Shown piece after piece: positions 53,589 to 62,815 of a DNA stretch of 64,000 bases. The notes beneath the pieces are model-generated. The model was not told where the DNA came from and ran no database searches. It was given only the letters and a program-made list of their open reading frames with translations. Position 1 is the stretch's first letter. Every line of letters starts with the position of its first letter. The position numbers and the translations under genes are program-made. Origin of the DNA: Desertifilum tharense IPPAS B-1220 (GTDB taxonomy: Bacteria; Cyanobacteriota; Cyanobacteriia; Cyanobacteriales; Desertifilaceae); assembly GCF_001746915.1 (NCBI RefSeq), contig NZ_MJGC01000035.1, forward strand, positions 62,001 through 126,000, in the 5' to 3' direction.

Positions 53589-54347
53589 CTACTGCTCCGG
53601 CTCGGAGTCTTCAGAAGACCACAGAGAGCGGATGGGGCCGAGTTTTTGGATTTGTTCGCGCAGCCAATTTTCAAATAACTCATCGATGAGGTAGCGCCGC
53701 ATGGCGTCATCAAGTTGAGCGGGGATAAATTTTTCGAGGCGGACTAGGACAAACCATTCGCCAAGGCTGCGAGGGGGCCACAGTTGACCGGGTTGCGAGA
53801 CGGAGAGGAGTTTGGCTAAGGCGGGGTGAGGCTGAGAAATGGCGACTGGGCCGAGTAAACCGCCGGTGTGTGCTTCTGCGCCATCGGAATATTCGCGAGC
53901 TAGATCGGCAAAACTATTTTCACCTTCTAGAATCCGAAAGTAGAGTTCTTGGGCTAAACCGAGGTCTTTGGTCCGGATCAGGGAATAAACGACTTGATCG
54001 AGGTTGGTTTTGCGGCTGAGGAAGTAGGATTCAACCTTATTTCCCCAGGTGGCGTGTTTAAATTTTTCGAGCAATAGCGGGCGAACGGCTAATTCTTCTA
54101 GCTGTGCTTCGCTCATCCCTTGACTTTCTAACCACGCTGTTTTGGCTTCAGGTGTTGTGAGTTGGAGTTGAGCTAAAGCCGATTGAAAAGCCGCTTGACG
54201 TTCTTCTGGCGTGCAGGTGACTTCTGCGATCGCATTATCGATCATTAAACCGCGCAGAAATTGCGGCATCAACTGATAGCGGGCTAGTAACGATAAGATT
54301 TCGTTGGTTTGAACGACTTTGTTGCCAACTTGCAAGATTTCTACCAT
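53589..54347 (-). CDS. Parvulin/SurA-type peptidyl-prolyl isomerase of the T1SS region
   Basis: A 252-residue protein. The N-terminal part is an alpha-helical SurA-like chaperone region (LSLLARYQLMPQFLRGLMID, then TCTPEERQAAFQSAL). The second half is parvulin-like: residues about 115-215, with ILEGENSFADLAREYSDGAE, then GGLLGPVAISQPHPALA and GEWFVLVRLEKFIP. Cyanobacterial HlyD/ABC loci often carry such a protein, so it may fold or protect the type I substrate. No signal peptide is seen. Its stop touches repeat array 5. Confidence 0.82.
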   Translation of the reverse strand: MVEILQVGNKVVQTNEILSLLARYQLMPQFLRGLMIDNAIAEVTCTPEERQAAFQSALAQLQLTTPEAKTAWLESQGMSEAQLEELAVRPLLLEKFKHATWGNKVESYFLSRKTNLDQVVYSLIRTKDLGLAQELYFRILEGENSFADLAREYSDGAEAHTGGLLGPVAISQPHPALAKLLSVSQPGQLWPPRSLGEWFVLVRLEKFIPAQLDDAMRRYLIDELFENWLREQIQKLGPIRSLWSSEDSEPEQ

Positions 54348-54553
54348 TGCTTCACGTATGCATTGCCAAACAGCGAACAGTTCTCTGGTTTTGGTGGGTT
54401 CGACGAGCGTGAAATTGCTCTATTGTTTTATCTCATCCGATCGCAAAAATGCGTCTCTTGAACTCCGGTCTGGGTCGTTTCCCGATGGGGGATCGCGATC
54501 GCGCATTGCTTCCCACATAGGATAACATTGCGAGCAATCGCTCTCCCATTGGA

Positions 54554-56332
54554 TTATTTAGGGAATGGATGAGGATTTTGTAAAGCCACCCAGCTTTGGC
54601 GATCTTTGAGGGCTGCATAGGCGGTCAATTGTCGATCTTCTGGGGATGAGCGAATATAACCTTTCCAACCCGACCATTGATAGTCTTCTCCCATCGTCTC
54701 TGCCACATCCGGTCGCGAAAACCCGGTAAGCGCAAAGCCGCGTACCATATTATCTTGATTGAGAATGGCGATACAGCGAATTCCATGATTGGCGCTTTTT
54801 GCCCAACCCGTAACTTGAGCGATCGCCCGATCTCCGGCAATATCGGTACGCAGGGCGATCGCATCAAAATAACCGGGAACGTCGGATTGGGGTTCGGCGG
54901 TGAGGAAGTTGGGATCGAGGGCGCGATCTAAGGGAATGCAGGGATTATCTTGAGCGATATCGCGCGTAAAGGGAACGAGTTGATTGCGCTTCAGCGCTTC
55001 AGCCAACCCCAGAAACGCCTCCGGACGATTGCCAACCACCTCTTGAACCAGGGTTGGATCGGGGGCATCCATCTGCAAGGAGAGGGCAACCAAGGGCTGA
55101 AGAGAAGCCCTCCGCGAAATTTCTTGATAATTTTCGTCTCCGACCCCATACATCCCCCAAATGAGGAAGCCAAGGGCGGCATAGAGGGGAAGGAGCGATC
55201 GCCCCTGCAAGCGTCCGGAAAACTGCTGTACCAGAAATGCGATTAAAATGACCAGCAATCCCAGCCAGAAGAGGGCGGGGAGGGACGCATAACGCGACGA
55301 ACGCGCCTGTCCCAAACCAAAACCCGAACGGCTAACCGCCGCCATTAAAGCCGTGCCAAAGGTGTAGGTTTGAATCGCCAGCCAAGGCAACCAGGCAACC
55401 TTGAACGCATGGCTGCGCGGTAGACAAAACCAGTAATAAGCAAAAATTGCTGAAGCAACCAGCCCCACAATTCCCAAGAAAGCAGCGAATTGGAGTTGAT
55501 AGGTAAAAATCGCGCCGAGATAAATCGGGACGTAAACCAACATCTCGCCAAAACTCAGGCGGGCTAACTCAGGATGGTGGGGGGGCGTTTCGTAGGTGAG
55601 GAAATACAGCAGCAAAACCAGCGTGGAAACGCCGAGGTACAGCCCGCTGAGGAGTCTGGGAAAGCGAAACAAGAGCGCGATCGCACACAGGATCGGCCAA
55701 ACGGCTAGCGCGGTACTATAGTTCAGCGTCCCGAATAGGGCAAAGATGAAACTGCCCAAAACCCAACCTAGCGGCAGCGAAACGGCATGATAGCTATACT
55801 GACGGTCGGGTTTAACGTTGAGGCGTTCGACTGCGCGCGTTATGCAAAAGATGGCCGCAATTACAAATAAGTTTGCCCCCATCCAAATCGTGCCGCTAAA
55901 GCCGCGCATCCAGTTATGGGCTGCTGCTGGCGTAAAGTTAAAGACACTCACACAGAACAGCACGAGAACCAATAGCGAAACCGACTGTTGCACCTGCTGC
56001 GGTAACAGCGCCACCAGCAAAATTGCCTGAATCGCCGCAAAACTAAAGGCAAACAAGCATAAACCCAAATTTGACCCTTGGGTCAGTACGATGTTCAAGG
56101 CATAGACTAGGGACGGAATCAAGACGATGTGTTCGTTGTTGCGAAAAAACCAGTCTCGCAAATCCGAGGAAAAGCCTTCTGTACTGTAAAAGCGCGAAAC
56201 AATCCACCAATAGTCAAAATTGGGGATTTCTCCAGCCTGGGAAATCAGGTAAAGGACATAAATAACGGGGATGAGGAGTAACGTTACGACTGCAATCAGC
56301 CAAGTTACAGAGGTTTGTTTCGCAATCAGCAT
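54554..56332 (-). CDS. Large polytopic membrane protein, unknown
   Basis: The 592-residue product has about 11-12 predicted membrane segments in residues 1-420 and a soluble C-terminal part of about 170 residues (QLVPFTRDIAQDNPCIPLDR, then AIAQVTGWAKSANHGIRCIA). An early motif FRNNEHIVLIPSLVYALNIV is notable. The form resembles membrane glycosyltransferases of the GT-C type or polymerase-like proteins of polysaccharide clusters, but no signature is clear. I use ATG 56332; a TTG at 56341 adds three residues. It may work with the neighbouring paralogues, which is an inference. Confidence 0.7.
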   Translation of the reverse strand: MLIAKQTSVTWLIAVVTLLLIPVIYVLYLISQAGEIPNFDYWWIVSRFYSTEGFSSDLRDWFFRNNEHIVLIPSLVYALNIVLTQGSNLGLCLFAFSFAAIQAILLVALLPQQVQQSVSLLVLVLFCVSVFNFTPAAAHNWMRGFSGTIWMGANLFVIAAIFCITRAVERLNVKPDRQYSYHAVSLPLGWVLGSFIFALFGTLNYSTALAVWPILCAIALLFRFPRLLSGLYLGVSTLVLLLYFLTYETPPHHPELARLSFGEMLVYVPIYLGAIFTYQLQFAAFLGIVGLVASAIFAYYWFCLPRSHAFKVAWLPWLAIQTYTFGTALMAAVSRSGFGLGQARSSRYASLPALFWLGLLVILIAFLVQQFSGRLQGRSLLPLYAALGFLIWGMYGVGDENYQEISRRASLQPLVALSLQMDAPDPTLVQEVVGNRPEAFLGLAEALKRNQLVPFTRDIAQDNPCIPLDRALDPNFLTAEPQSDVPGYFDAIALRTDIAGDRAIAQVTGWAKSANHGIRCIAILNQDNMVRGFALTGFSRPDVAETMGEDYQWSGWKGYIRSSPEDRQLTAYAALKDRQSWVALQNPHPFPK

Positions 56333-56462
56333 GAGGGTCAAACAAAGTTTCAGACTTTAAATTGTAGATTTGAAATTTCCCTTGGCAATAGGGGAAGGTT
56401 TGCTGCAAGGTCAGGTTCGTTTGTACGATTAGCCCAGTTGCTTTTAGCCTAGGGACGCCACT

Positions 56463-57323
56463 ATGCGGATTTTGTTTGCGATCGCTCATTTCTACAACCC
56501 CACAGGTAGTGGCAAACACGCCTCCCAACGTAAAGATCCTCGACCGCGCCTGATGGCATTAACGGAAGCGATCGCCACCTTACACCAGGTTTTTAGCCAA
56601 TCCCAATGTACGCTGAACATCGCCCAAAAAGTAGCCGTTGCTGCCAACCAAAACCAAAGCAACGCCATTGATATCGTCGTCTGCACCACCGGAGAAAACC
56701 ACCTCCTCAAGCAACTGATGCTTCCCACCCACTTTTACAAGCATCACGCCACCCAATCCGAACCCATGCTACTCGGTTTTGAGTGTCAAGCCCTCCTCAG
56801 AGACTGTCTGGGCCAGTACGATTATTACTGTTTCCTCGAAGATGACCTAATTTTGTCCGATCCGTGGTTCTTTATTAAACTCAACTGGTTTAATAAACTC
56901 ACCGGAGACGCCAATCTCCTACAACCCAACCGCTACGAAACCTCCGTCACCGGACTCGTCAGAAAAGCCTACATTGACGGCGACTTGCGTCCCCAAGTCA
57001 CCGCCAAATTCCAAAATATCCAAGAACAACCCGAACTGGTAGGGAAAGTCATGGAAACCCCCGTCACCTTCCAGCGTCCGCTGAACCCTCATTCTGGCTG
57101 TTACTTCCTCAACGGTGCCCAAATGCTGTATTGGTCTAAACAACCTCACTTTTTAGACCGCGACACCAGCTTCATCGGCCCATTAGAAAGCGCCGCCACC
57201 CTAGGGATTATGAAAACCTTTCGCATCTACAAACCCGCCCCCCCATCCGCCAGTTTCCTAGAAATCCAACACGCCGGAAATGGTTTCTTAAGTTTAATTG
57301 GCAGTCAAATTCGTCTCGCTTAA
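56463..57323 (+). CDS. Paralogous glycosyltransferase-like protein B
   Basis: A 286-residue paralogue of 52302-53186. Shared motifs are MRILFAIAHFYNP at the start, YYCFLEDDLILSDPWFF with the acidic triplet near residue 122, LQPNRYE, NPHSGCYFLNGAQM and SFIGPLESAATLGIMKTFR, and it ends in SLIGSQIRLA. AGGG is eight bases before the ATG. It sits after the polytopic protein on the opposite strand and is followed by repeat array 6. The pair probably arose by duplication in this region. Confidence 0.75.
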   Translation: MRILFAIAHFYNPTGSGKHASQRKDPRPRLMALTEAIATLHQVFSQSQCTLNIAQKVAVAANQNQSNAIDIVVCTTGENHLLKQLMLPTHFYKHHATQSEPMLLGFECQALLRDCLGQYDYYCFLEDDLILSDPWFFIKLNWFNKLTGDANLLQPNRYETSVTGLVRKAYIDGDLRPQVTAKFQNIQEQPELVGKVMETPVTFQRPLNPHSGCYFLNGAQMLYWSKQPHFLDRDTSFIGPLESAATLGIMKTFRIYKPAPPSASFLEIQHAGNGFLSLIGSQIRLA

Positions 57324-57655
57324 TCCCTGGGGGAAGAGGGTGGGGGGATGGGGAGATGGGGGGATGGGGGGAGAAGAAGGGAATTGGGAGTTAGGAGTTG
57401 GGGGATGGGGGGAAGAAGGGAATTGGGAGTTGGGAGTTAGGAGTTGGGGAGAAGAGGAATTCAGGGTCAACCCTAATTACTCCCAGACTACTCGGCAGTC
57501 GTAACTTCTTGAACTCAGCACTCTTTTCCCACTCAGAACACCGCTACGCGTAATCAAGCTACGAAACTCAGTGCTTTGCACTCTTTCCCCCACTCAGCAC
57601 TCAGCACTTTACACTCAGCACTCTTTTCCCCACTCAGCACTCACTACCCCTGAGA
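57324..57655. repeat. Dispersed tandem-repeat array 6, inverted partner of array 5
   Basis: It starts with GGGGGATGGGGAGATGGGG and GGGAATTGGGAGTTAGGAG units, then GGAATTCAGGGTCAACCC, then the reverse complement of the array 5 middle and CTCAGCACTC units. The two arrays form an imperfect inverted repeat of about 280 bp around 53589-57323. It follows protein B by no more than a few bases. Confidence 0.9.
57539..57563 (-). repeat. Short dispersed element, copy d
   Basis: Inverted form of copy c within array 6 (CACCGCTACGCGTAATC and AAGCTACG on the plus strand). Confidence 0.8.
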
Positions 57656-57660
57656 CGTGC

Positions 57661-59646
57661 CTAGTGTGCCCATTGGTCGCGCCATTTTACGGTTCCCTCA
57701 GTGGCGAGAACCCAGCGACGGGCAACTAGATTTTCCCGTAGCGGTGACTGACCTTCCCGCCACATCGCGTACTTATAAGCAATTAGCCTTCCGGCGCTTT
57801 CATTGAAGGGAATTTCTCCAAACCAAGTATTGGTATTGATATATTCCAAGGGGTAAGCTTTGCTAATATCCCAATTGCCTAATTCTGGACAATCCCCTGT
57901 TACGACAATGATTTCTCCGGGTTGAGTTTCCGCGCCATTGAGTTGTACGCGAACAATCGTTTGACCTTTGACCCGTTCGCCAACATGGCTAAACACAATA
58001 GCATCTTTGGCTTTGATTTCGAGGTTGATAATTTTATGGTCTTTAACCTCGTATTTCTCGCGGGAGATGATATCGGTATGTTCGCCGTCGGGTAACTCTG
58101 TATCTACTTCTTCTAGGGTGATGGTTTCGCCGCGATTTAGGGCAACAAATAATACTGAATCGCGGTAGCGTCGGACGTAGCAGTAGACATCAGGTGTTAA
58201 AAACTTTTGCCACTGACTGCCCATTGAAACGGCCGGGTTTAAACGGCGAATGCCAGACAGCAAGCGAACTAAGCGATAGAGGGGGCTGTCGGTATCCCAA
58301 CTCTCCATCATGGGACGATTATAGGGGTCATTATTGCCGTAAGGATTTGGATCGGCGTTGGTGTCATTATGTAAGTATTGTTCTGTCCCATAATAGAGAC
58401 AGGGAATGCCCCGCGTTGTCATCAATAAACAGGTGGCTAATCGAATAATATCCGGATCGGGATTGAGGGACATGAACCGATGCATATCATGATTATCAAT
58501 GAAGGTAATCAGTTCAGTTGCCCCGCAGTAGCGATGATCTTGATCGAGGATATTTTGTACGAGTTGAAATCCATCTTCTGCCATTGTGCCTAAAGCTTCG
58601 CGAATGGCAATGCATAGACCAAAGTCTAGCATGGTCATGCCCGAACAGTTGGCAAATTCTACGGAGCGATCGCTACTGGGATGGCTATAAATCCATTCTC
58701 CGAAGATGAAAACATCGGGTTTGTGAGAGAGAATATCGGCGTTAAATTCCTGCCAAAACCAAATTGGCATATGTTTAACGGTATCAACGCGCAGGGCATC
58801 AACACCTCGGTCTAACCATTGTTTAATGGCAGATTTAATGTAGTTGCGATATTCGGTATTATTCTCGTTGAAGGTGGCTAACCCTGACAGTTCGCAGTTT
58901 TGAACTTGCCAGTCATCTTCCCAATTGGTCACTTCACCGTAGTGGTGATACCAGTGATTTTTATCGTCGTTGAAGTCGGCAATTTTGACGCCATCGTCGT
59001 AAAGTTCGCCTTTTTTTCCGTCAAAGTCGGGGTTGCTGTGATTGCAGACAATATCTAGCACAAGTTTCATATTTCGCTTGTGCAATTCTTCAACCAGTCG
59101 ATCGAAAACGGTATCCCTGGTTTCTTGGGTTTGGTTTAAGGAAGGATTGTCAGTTTGGGCAATAAAACGCGGGTTGATTCGTTTAAAGTCTTTTGTCCAA
59201 TAGCCGTGAATGGCTGCACTTTCTACAAATAAGGCTTCAACTTGTTCAAATAAAGGGGTTAGCCAAACGGCGGTGACGCCTAAATTTTTCAAGTAGTCAA
59301 GCTTATCAATAACCCCTTGTAAGTCTCCTCCCCAATATTTACCCCAGTCTTGACGTTCTGGGTCAAAAAGTTCGGGGTTTGGGCCTTCGCTATTGTCTGG
59401 ATCGCCGTCGTGAAAGCGATCGACGACAATAAAATAGAGGGTTTCTTGCCGGAATTCAATATCGCGGGTGTAGAGAAATTCTAGGTCAATATCGGTTTCG
59501 GTTTTCTCTTCAGTGACAAGCATTTCTACTTCTTCACTGACTTGTTGATCTGAAACTTGATATTGTTCGGGAGTTTGTACGGGAGTTGTGGGCGTAGCTA
59601 CGTCTTCCGATAGAGGCAAAGAAGAAGGAGGTGTGTTAGCCGTCAT
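57661..59646 (-). CDS. GH13 alpha-amylase with C-terminal CBM20
   Basis: This is a 661-residue enzyme. Residues 1-60 are a Thr/Pro/Glu-rich leader with no signal peptide. The GH13 barrel then shows its four regions: DIVCNHSNP near 198, ALRVDTVKH near 284 (nucleophile Asp 288), FGEWIY near 315 (acid/base Glu 317), and FIDNHD near 382 (stabiliser Asp 387). The last 110 residues form a CBM20-like starch-binding domain (VRVQLNGAETQPGEIIVVTG, then CPELGNWDISKAYPLEYI). It probably acts on glycogen or starch-like glucan in the cytoplasm. It follows the array and is a single gene. Confidence 0.94.
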   Translation of the reverse strand: MTANTPPSSLPLSEDVATPTTPVQTPEQYQVSDQQVSEEVEMLVTEEKTETDIDLEFLYTRDIEFRQETLYFIVVDRFHDGDPDNSEGPNPELFDPERQDWGKYWGGDLQGVIDKLDYLKNLGVTAVWLTPLFEQVEALFVESAAIHGYWTKDFKRINPRFIAQTDNPSLNQTQETRDTVFDRLVEELHKRNMKLVLDIVCNHSNPDFDGKKGELYDDGVKIADFNDDKNHWYHHYGEVTNWEDDWQVQNCELSGLATFNENNTEYRNYIKSAIKQWLDRGVDALRVDTVKHMPIWFWQEFNADILSHKPDVFIFGEWIYSHPSSDRSVEFANCSGMTMLDFGLCIAIREALGTMAEDGFQLVQNILDQDHRYCGATELITFIDNHDMHRFMSLNPDPDIIRLATCLLMTTRGIPCLYYGTEQYLHNDTNADPNPYGNNDPYNRPMMESWDTDSPLYRLVRLLSGIRRLNPAVSMGSQWQKFLTPDVYCYVRRYRDSVLFVALNRGETITLEEVDTELPDGEHTDIISREKYEVKDHKIINLEIKAKDAIVFSHVGERVKGQTIVRVQLNGAETQPGEIIVVTGDCPELGNWDISKAYPLEYINTNTWFGEIPFNESAGRLIAYKYAMWREGQSPLRENLVARRWVLATEGTVKWRDQWAH

Positions 59647-59757
59647 AGATGTGTAGCTTGATTTGAAAAGGGATTGAGAAACTAAGCTAAAAGTCCAACC
59701 ATGATTGTTATATCACTACTCTTGAAGCGCCGTATATCTACCCTTTGTTAGTAGTCT

Positions 59758-60786
59758 TTAGGGGGATGCGGGTAGGGTGAACACGCGCACGGGAATTAGT
59801 TGCACTCTTAAATCGATGGGTTGGTCTAATTCGGCTTCTAGGAACGCTTGAAATTCTGCTAACTGTTCTTGGTTAATGCTGGCAAGTTCTGGGGTAACGA
59901 TATCGAGTTCTACCGAGATGGCGCGGCGACGGGGGCGAACTGACATTACCCGAATTTCGGCATCGGGAAAGGTGAAGTCTTCTGAGGCGATCGCTCTTTC
60001 GAGTTCCCGATTGACATTTTCTTGAACGAGTAAGTTATTTAAAGATAACGCTAAAGGAATCCCCAGGATAGAGAGGACGGTAATCGCCAGTAACAGTCCA
60101 CCTTTGGCTCTGTTTAAGTTGCCGTAGCGCTGGCATAATAGGACGATTCCTCCACTAAAGATAATCCCGGTCAGGTTGGTCATAAACAGGAGGGATGCAC
60201 CAATGGCAATGGAGGGATTCTGGAGAGATAAACCAATGCCAATGGTGCTGAGAGGGGGAACTAACGCAACTGCGATCGCAACTCCCGGTAAAGCATCAGC
60301 AATACTCCACCGAGATTTAGCATAGGCCCCGGCGGCCCCGGCAGCCATTGCCACGCCTAAATCAATTAAGGAAGGATTTGCCCGCGAGAGGATTTCGGGT
60401 CGAATCGCCTTTAATCCAATTAAAGAGGCGATCGCCATTGCTACAATAACGGTCATCATCACCCCCGTAATCAGGGTAACGCTAGCCCGTTTGAGGAGTC
60501 GGCGATTATTTAAAACCATCGCATAGGCGATCGCCATAATTGGCCCAATTAAAGGCGCAATAATCATCGCCCCAATAATCGTAGCCGCGCTATCGGCTAA
60601 CAAACCCAGAGTTGAAATAATCGCAGATAGCGCCAGCAATAGATAGTAATTGAGCGATGGAACGGACGATTTCCACAGTTGGCGGTTCAGGGCGGATAGG
60701 GGTAACGGTTTATCCTTCAACCAAGGCCAATTTTCGTTTTCGCGATCCCAAAAGAAGTAAAGAAAGTGATGGGTAGAGTAAAGCAC
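59758..60786 (-). CDS. DUF389 (TIGR00341-type) membrane protein
   Basis: A 342-residue polytopic protein. The conserved signature LLADSAATIIGAMIIAPLIG is near residue 65, followed by AYAMVLNNRRLL and four or five more helices (GVAIAVALVPPLSTIGIGLS). The C-terminal 80 residues are a soluble alpha/beta part. The family occurs in many bacteria and archaea and its transport role is not known. I choose GTG 60786, with GAGGA six bases upstream; a TTG at 60804 is also open. It is close to mmsA but on a separate strand unit is not shown. Confidence 0.87.
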   Translation of the reverse strand: MLYSTHHFLYFFWDRENENWPWLKDKPLPLSALNRQLWKSSVPSLNYYLLLALSAIISTLGLLADSAATIIGAMIIAPLIGPIMAIAYAMVLNNRRLLKRASVTLITGVMMTVIVAMAIASLIGLKAIRPEILSRANPSLIDLGVAMAAGAAGAYAKSRWSIADALPGVAIAVALVPPLSTIGIGLSLQNPSIAIGASLLFMTNLTGIIFSGGIVLLCQRYGNLNRAKGGLLLAITVLSILGIPLALSLNNLLVQENVNRELERAIASEDFTFPDAEIRVMSVRPRRRAISVELDIVTPELASINQEQLAEFQAFLEAELDQPIDLRVQLIPVRVFTLPASP

Positions 60787-60866
60787 GATATCCTCAGCGT
60801 TCAACTCCGAAAGGATTAAAACATGAATGAGTGGTAAACACTCTCTAACGGTTGGCTGAATTCAGC

Positions 60867-62333
60867 TTAAAATTGTCGCGACCAATCTTTAGGCCAGCGT
60901 TCCACCACCACTTTGACTTGGGTGAAAAATTCTACTGCATCGCGTCCTTGTCCATGTAAGTCTCCGTAAAAGCTTTCTTTCCAACCGCTAAAGGGGAAAA
61001 ATGCCATTGGGGCCGCTACGCCAATATTAATCCCGATATTTCCGGCTTCGGCTTCGTAGCGAAATTGACGGGCTGCTGCACCGCTGCTGGTGAACAAACA
61101 GGCCATGTTTCCCCATTTATTGTGGTTGACAAAGGCGATCGCCTCTTCAATGGTATTGAGGTGCAGCAAGCCTAAAACCGGACCGAAGATTTCGGTTTGG
61201 GCAATGGTACTTTGGGGCTGAATGTTTTGCAGGATGGTGGGTTTGACAAAGTGACCTTGTTCGTAATGCTGAATTTGGGGAGAACGACCATCGACTAACA
61301 GGTTCGCCCCTTCATCTACCCCAGTTTGAATTAAGCCGGTAATGCGATCGCAACTTTGGCGGGTAATCACAGGCCCCATCTGCACGCCCGGTTCTAAACC
61401 GAATCCCACAGCGCGTTCTCTGGCCGCTTGGGCGATCGCATCGGTAAAGGTTTTTTTTGCCTCCCCAACCGTTACAGCCACCGAGGCGGCCAAGCAACGC
61501 TGCCCTGCACAGCCAAACGCACTGTCGGCCACAATCCGCGTCGTCATCTTTAGATCGGCATCGGGTAACACAATAATGGGATTTTTCGCCCCGCCTTGAC
61601 ATTGAACCCGCTTCCCGTGGGCGGCGGCTTTGGCGTAGATGTACTGCGCTACGGGGGAAGAACCGACGAAGCTAATCGCGCGAATGGCTGGATGTTCTAA
61701 GATGGCATCTACCGCTTCTTTTGCCCCATTGACGAGGTTAATGACGCCTTTGGGTAAGCCCGTTTGGTCGATTAGTTCAAAGACTTTTTGCAGGGTAATC
61801 GGTACTTTCTCGGAAGGCTTGACAATATAAGTATTTCCACAGGCGATCGCGTAGGGCATAAACCAAAAGGGAATCATCGCTGGGAAGTTAAAAGGGGCGA
61901 TCGCCGCCGCTACGCCCAAGGGTTGGCGAATGGCGGTTTCATCAATGCCGCGTGCAATATCTTCTAAGTTATACCCCTGCATCAACATCGGCATCCCGCA
62001 GGCAACTTCAACATTTTCAATCGCCCGTTGCAGTTCCGCCTGAGACTCCGCCAGGGTTTTACCGCATTCTAGGGTAATGGTGCGGGCGAGTTCGTCAAAA
62101 TTCGCTTCTAAAAGGGTCTTCAGTTTAAATAGGTATTGGATGCGGTTCTGGACGGGCGTGCGCCGCCAGTTGGGGAAGGCCGCAACAGCAGCTTGGGCAG
62201 CCAGATCCACTTCCGCAGCAGGCGAAAGCGGCACTTGGGCTAAGACTTCTGTGGTGGCGGGGTTGATCGCCTCAAGAAATTCGCTGGCGCTAGAGGGTTG
62301 CCACTCGCCGTTAATGTAGTTCTGTAATTGCAT
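60867..62333 (-). CDS. mmsA: Methylmalonate-semialdehyde dehydrogenase (acylating)
   Basis: The 488-residue enzyme belongs to the aldehyde dehydrogenase superfamily. It has [20 protein letters not shown] at the start, [20 protein letters not shown] near residue 145 typical of Mms[21 protein letters not shown] near 225 and the catalytic Cys in [15 protein letters not shown] near 280. It oxidises methylmalonate or malonate semialdehyde to propionyl- or acetyl-CoA with NAD, in valine or inositol breakdown. No iol or valine genes are near. The ATG at 62333 gives the normal length; the frame opens from 62405. Confidence 0.93.
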   Translation of the reverse strand: MQLQNYINGEWQPSSASEFLEAINPATTEVLAQVPLSPAAEVDLAAQAAVAAFPNWRRTPVQNRIQYLFKLKTLLEANFDELARTITLECGKTLAESQAELQRAIENVEVACGMPMLMQGYNLEDIARGIDETAIRQPLGVAAAIAPFNFPAMIPFWFMPYAIACGNTYIVKPSEKVPITLQKVFELIDQTGLPKGVINLVNGAKEAVDAILEHPAIRAISFVGSSPVAQYIYAKAAAHGKRVQCQGGAKNPIIVLPDADLKMTTRIVADSAFGCAGQRCLAASVAVTVGEAKKTFTDAIAQAARERAVGFGLEPGVQMGPVITRQSCDRITGLIQTGVDEGANLLVDGRSPQIQHYEQGHFVKPTILQNIQPQSTIAQTEIFGPVLGLLHLNTIEEAIAFVNHNKWGNMACLFTSSGAAARQFRYEAEAGNIGINIGVAAPMAFFPFSGWKESFYGDLHGQGRDAVEFFTQVKVVVERWPKDWSRQF

Positions 62334-62815
62334 AAAGATGTCTGCGATCGCACTATAGATGGGACAGGTGCCTGGGGTGAAAGGCACGCTTGAGACCTTG
62401 AGCATTGAGTATACTTAAATCTAGAGAGATCCAACCTTCCGCAGTTACCCTTATCGGGATTTCCAGTAGAAAAAGCTAGGTTTCATACGTTCTTTACAGT
62501 TCTGCCCCAAAATACCGATCTGTATTGAAGACTTGATAAAGTTCGCCTCACAGAGATTACGGATCTCTCCGGAAGTTTGTATATTGAGAGACGACAAGGG
62601 TTACAGATATTTGGTTAGATACAAGGTTTCGACGGCAACGATTTAGCAAGATTTGCGTTTTCAGGGGCACAATCTCATCTGTAACTTACGTGGTTTCCGA
62701 AGGTTCTCAGGCTGAGTGTTTTCGGGTTGAACGCATACTCAATCTAAGCTTCTCAGCAATTACGCGATCGCAACTAACGTAGATTTACAATTTTTAGTCA
62801 TCTGTGAGGGTTCCT
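62334..62815. other. Intergenic region between mmsA and the PEP-CTERM gene
   Basis: About 480 bp between divergent genes, partly in frame with mmsA for 72 bp. It should hold both promoters. No repeat, hairpin or gene is evident. GAGGG lies six bases before the PEP-CTERM start at its right edge. Confidence 0.35.

Noticed and set aside
53319..53713. Gly/Glu/Leu-rich and similar frames within arrays 5 and 6
   Set aside because: They only restate the GGGAGTTGGGAG and related repeat units.
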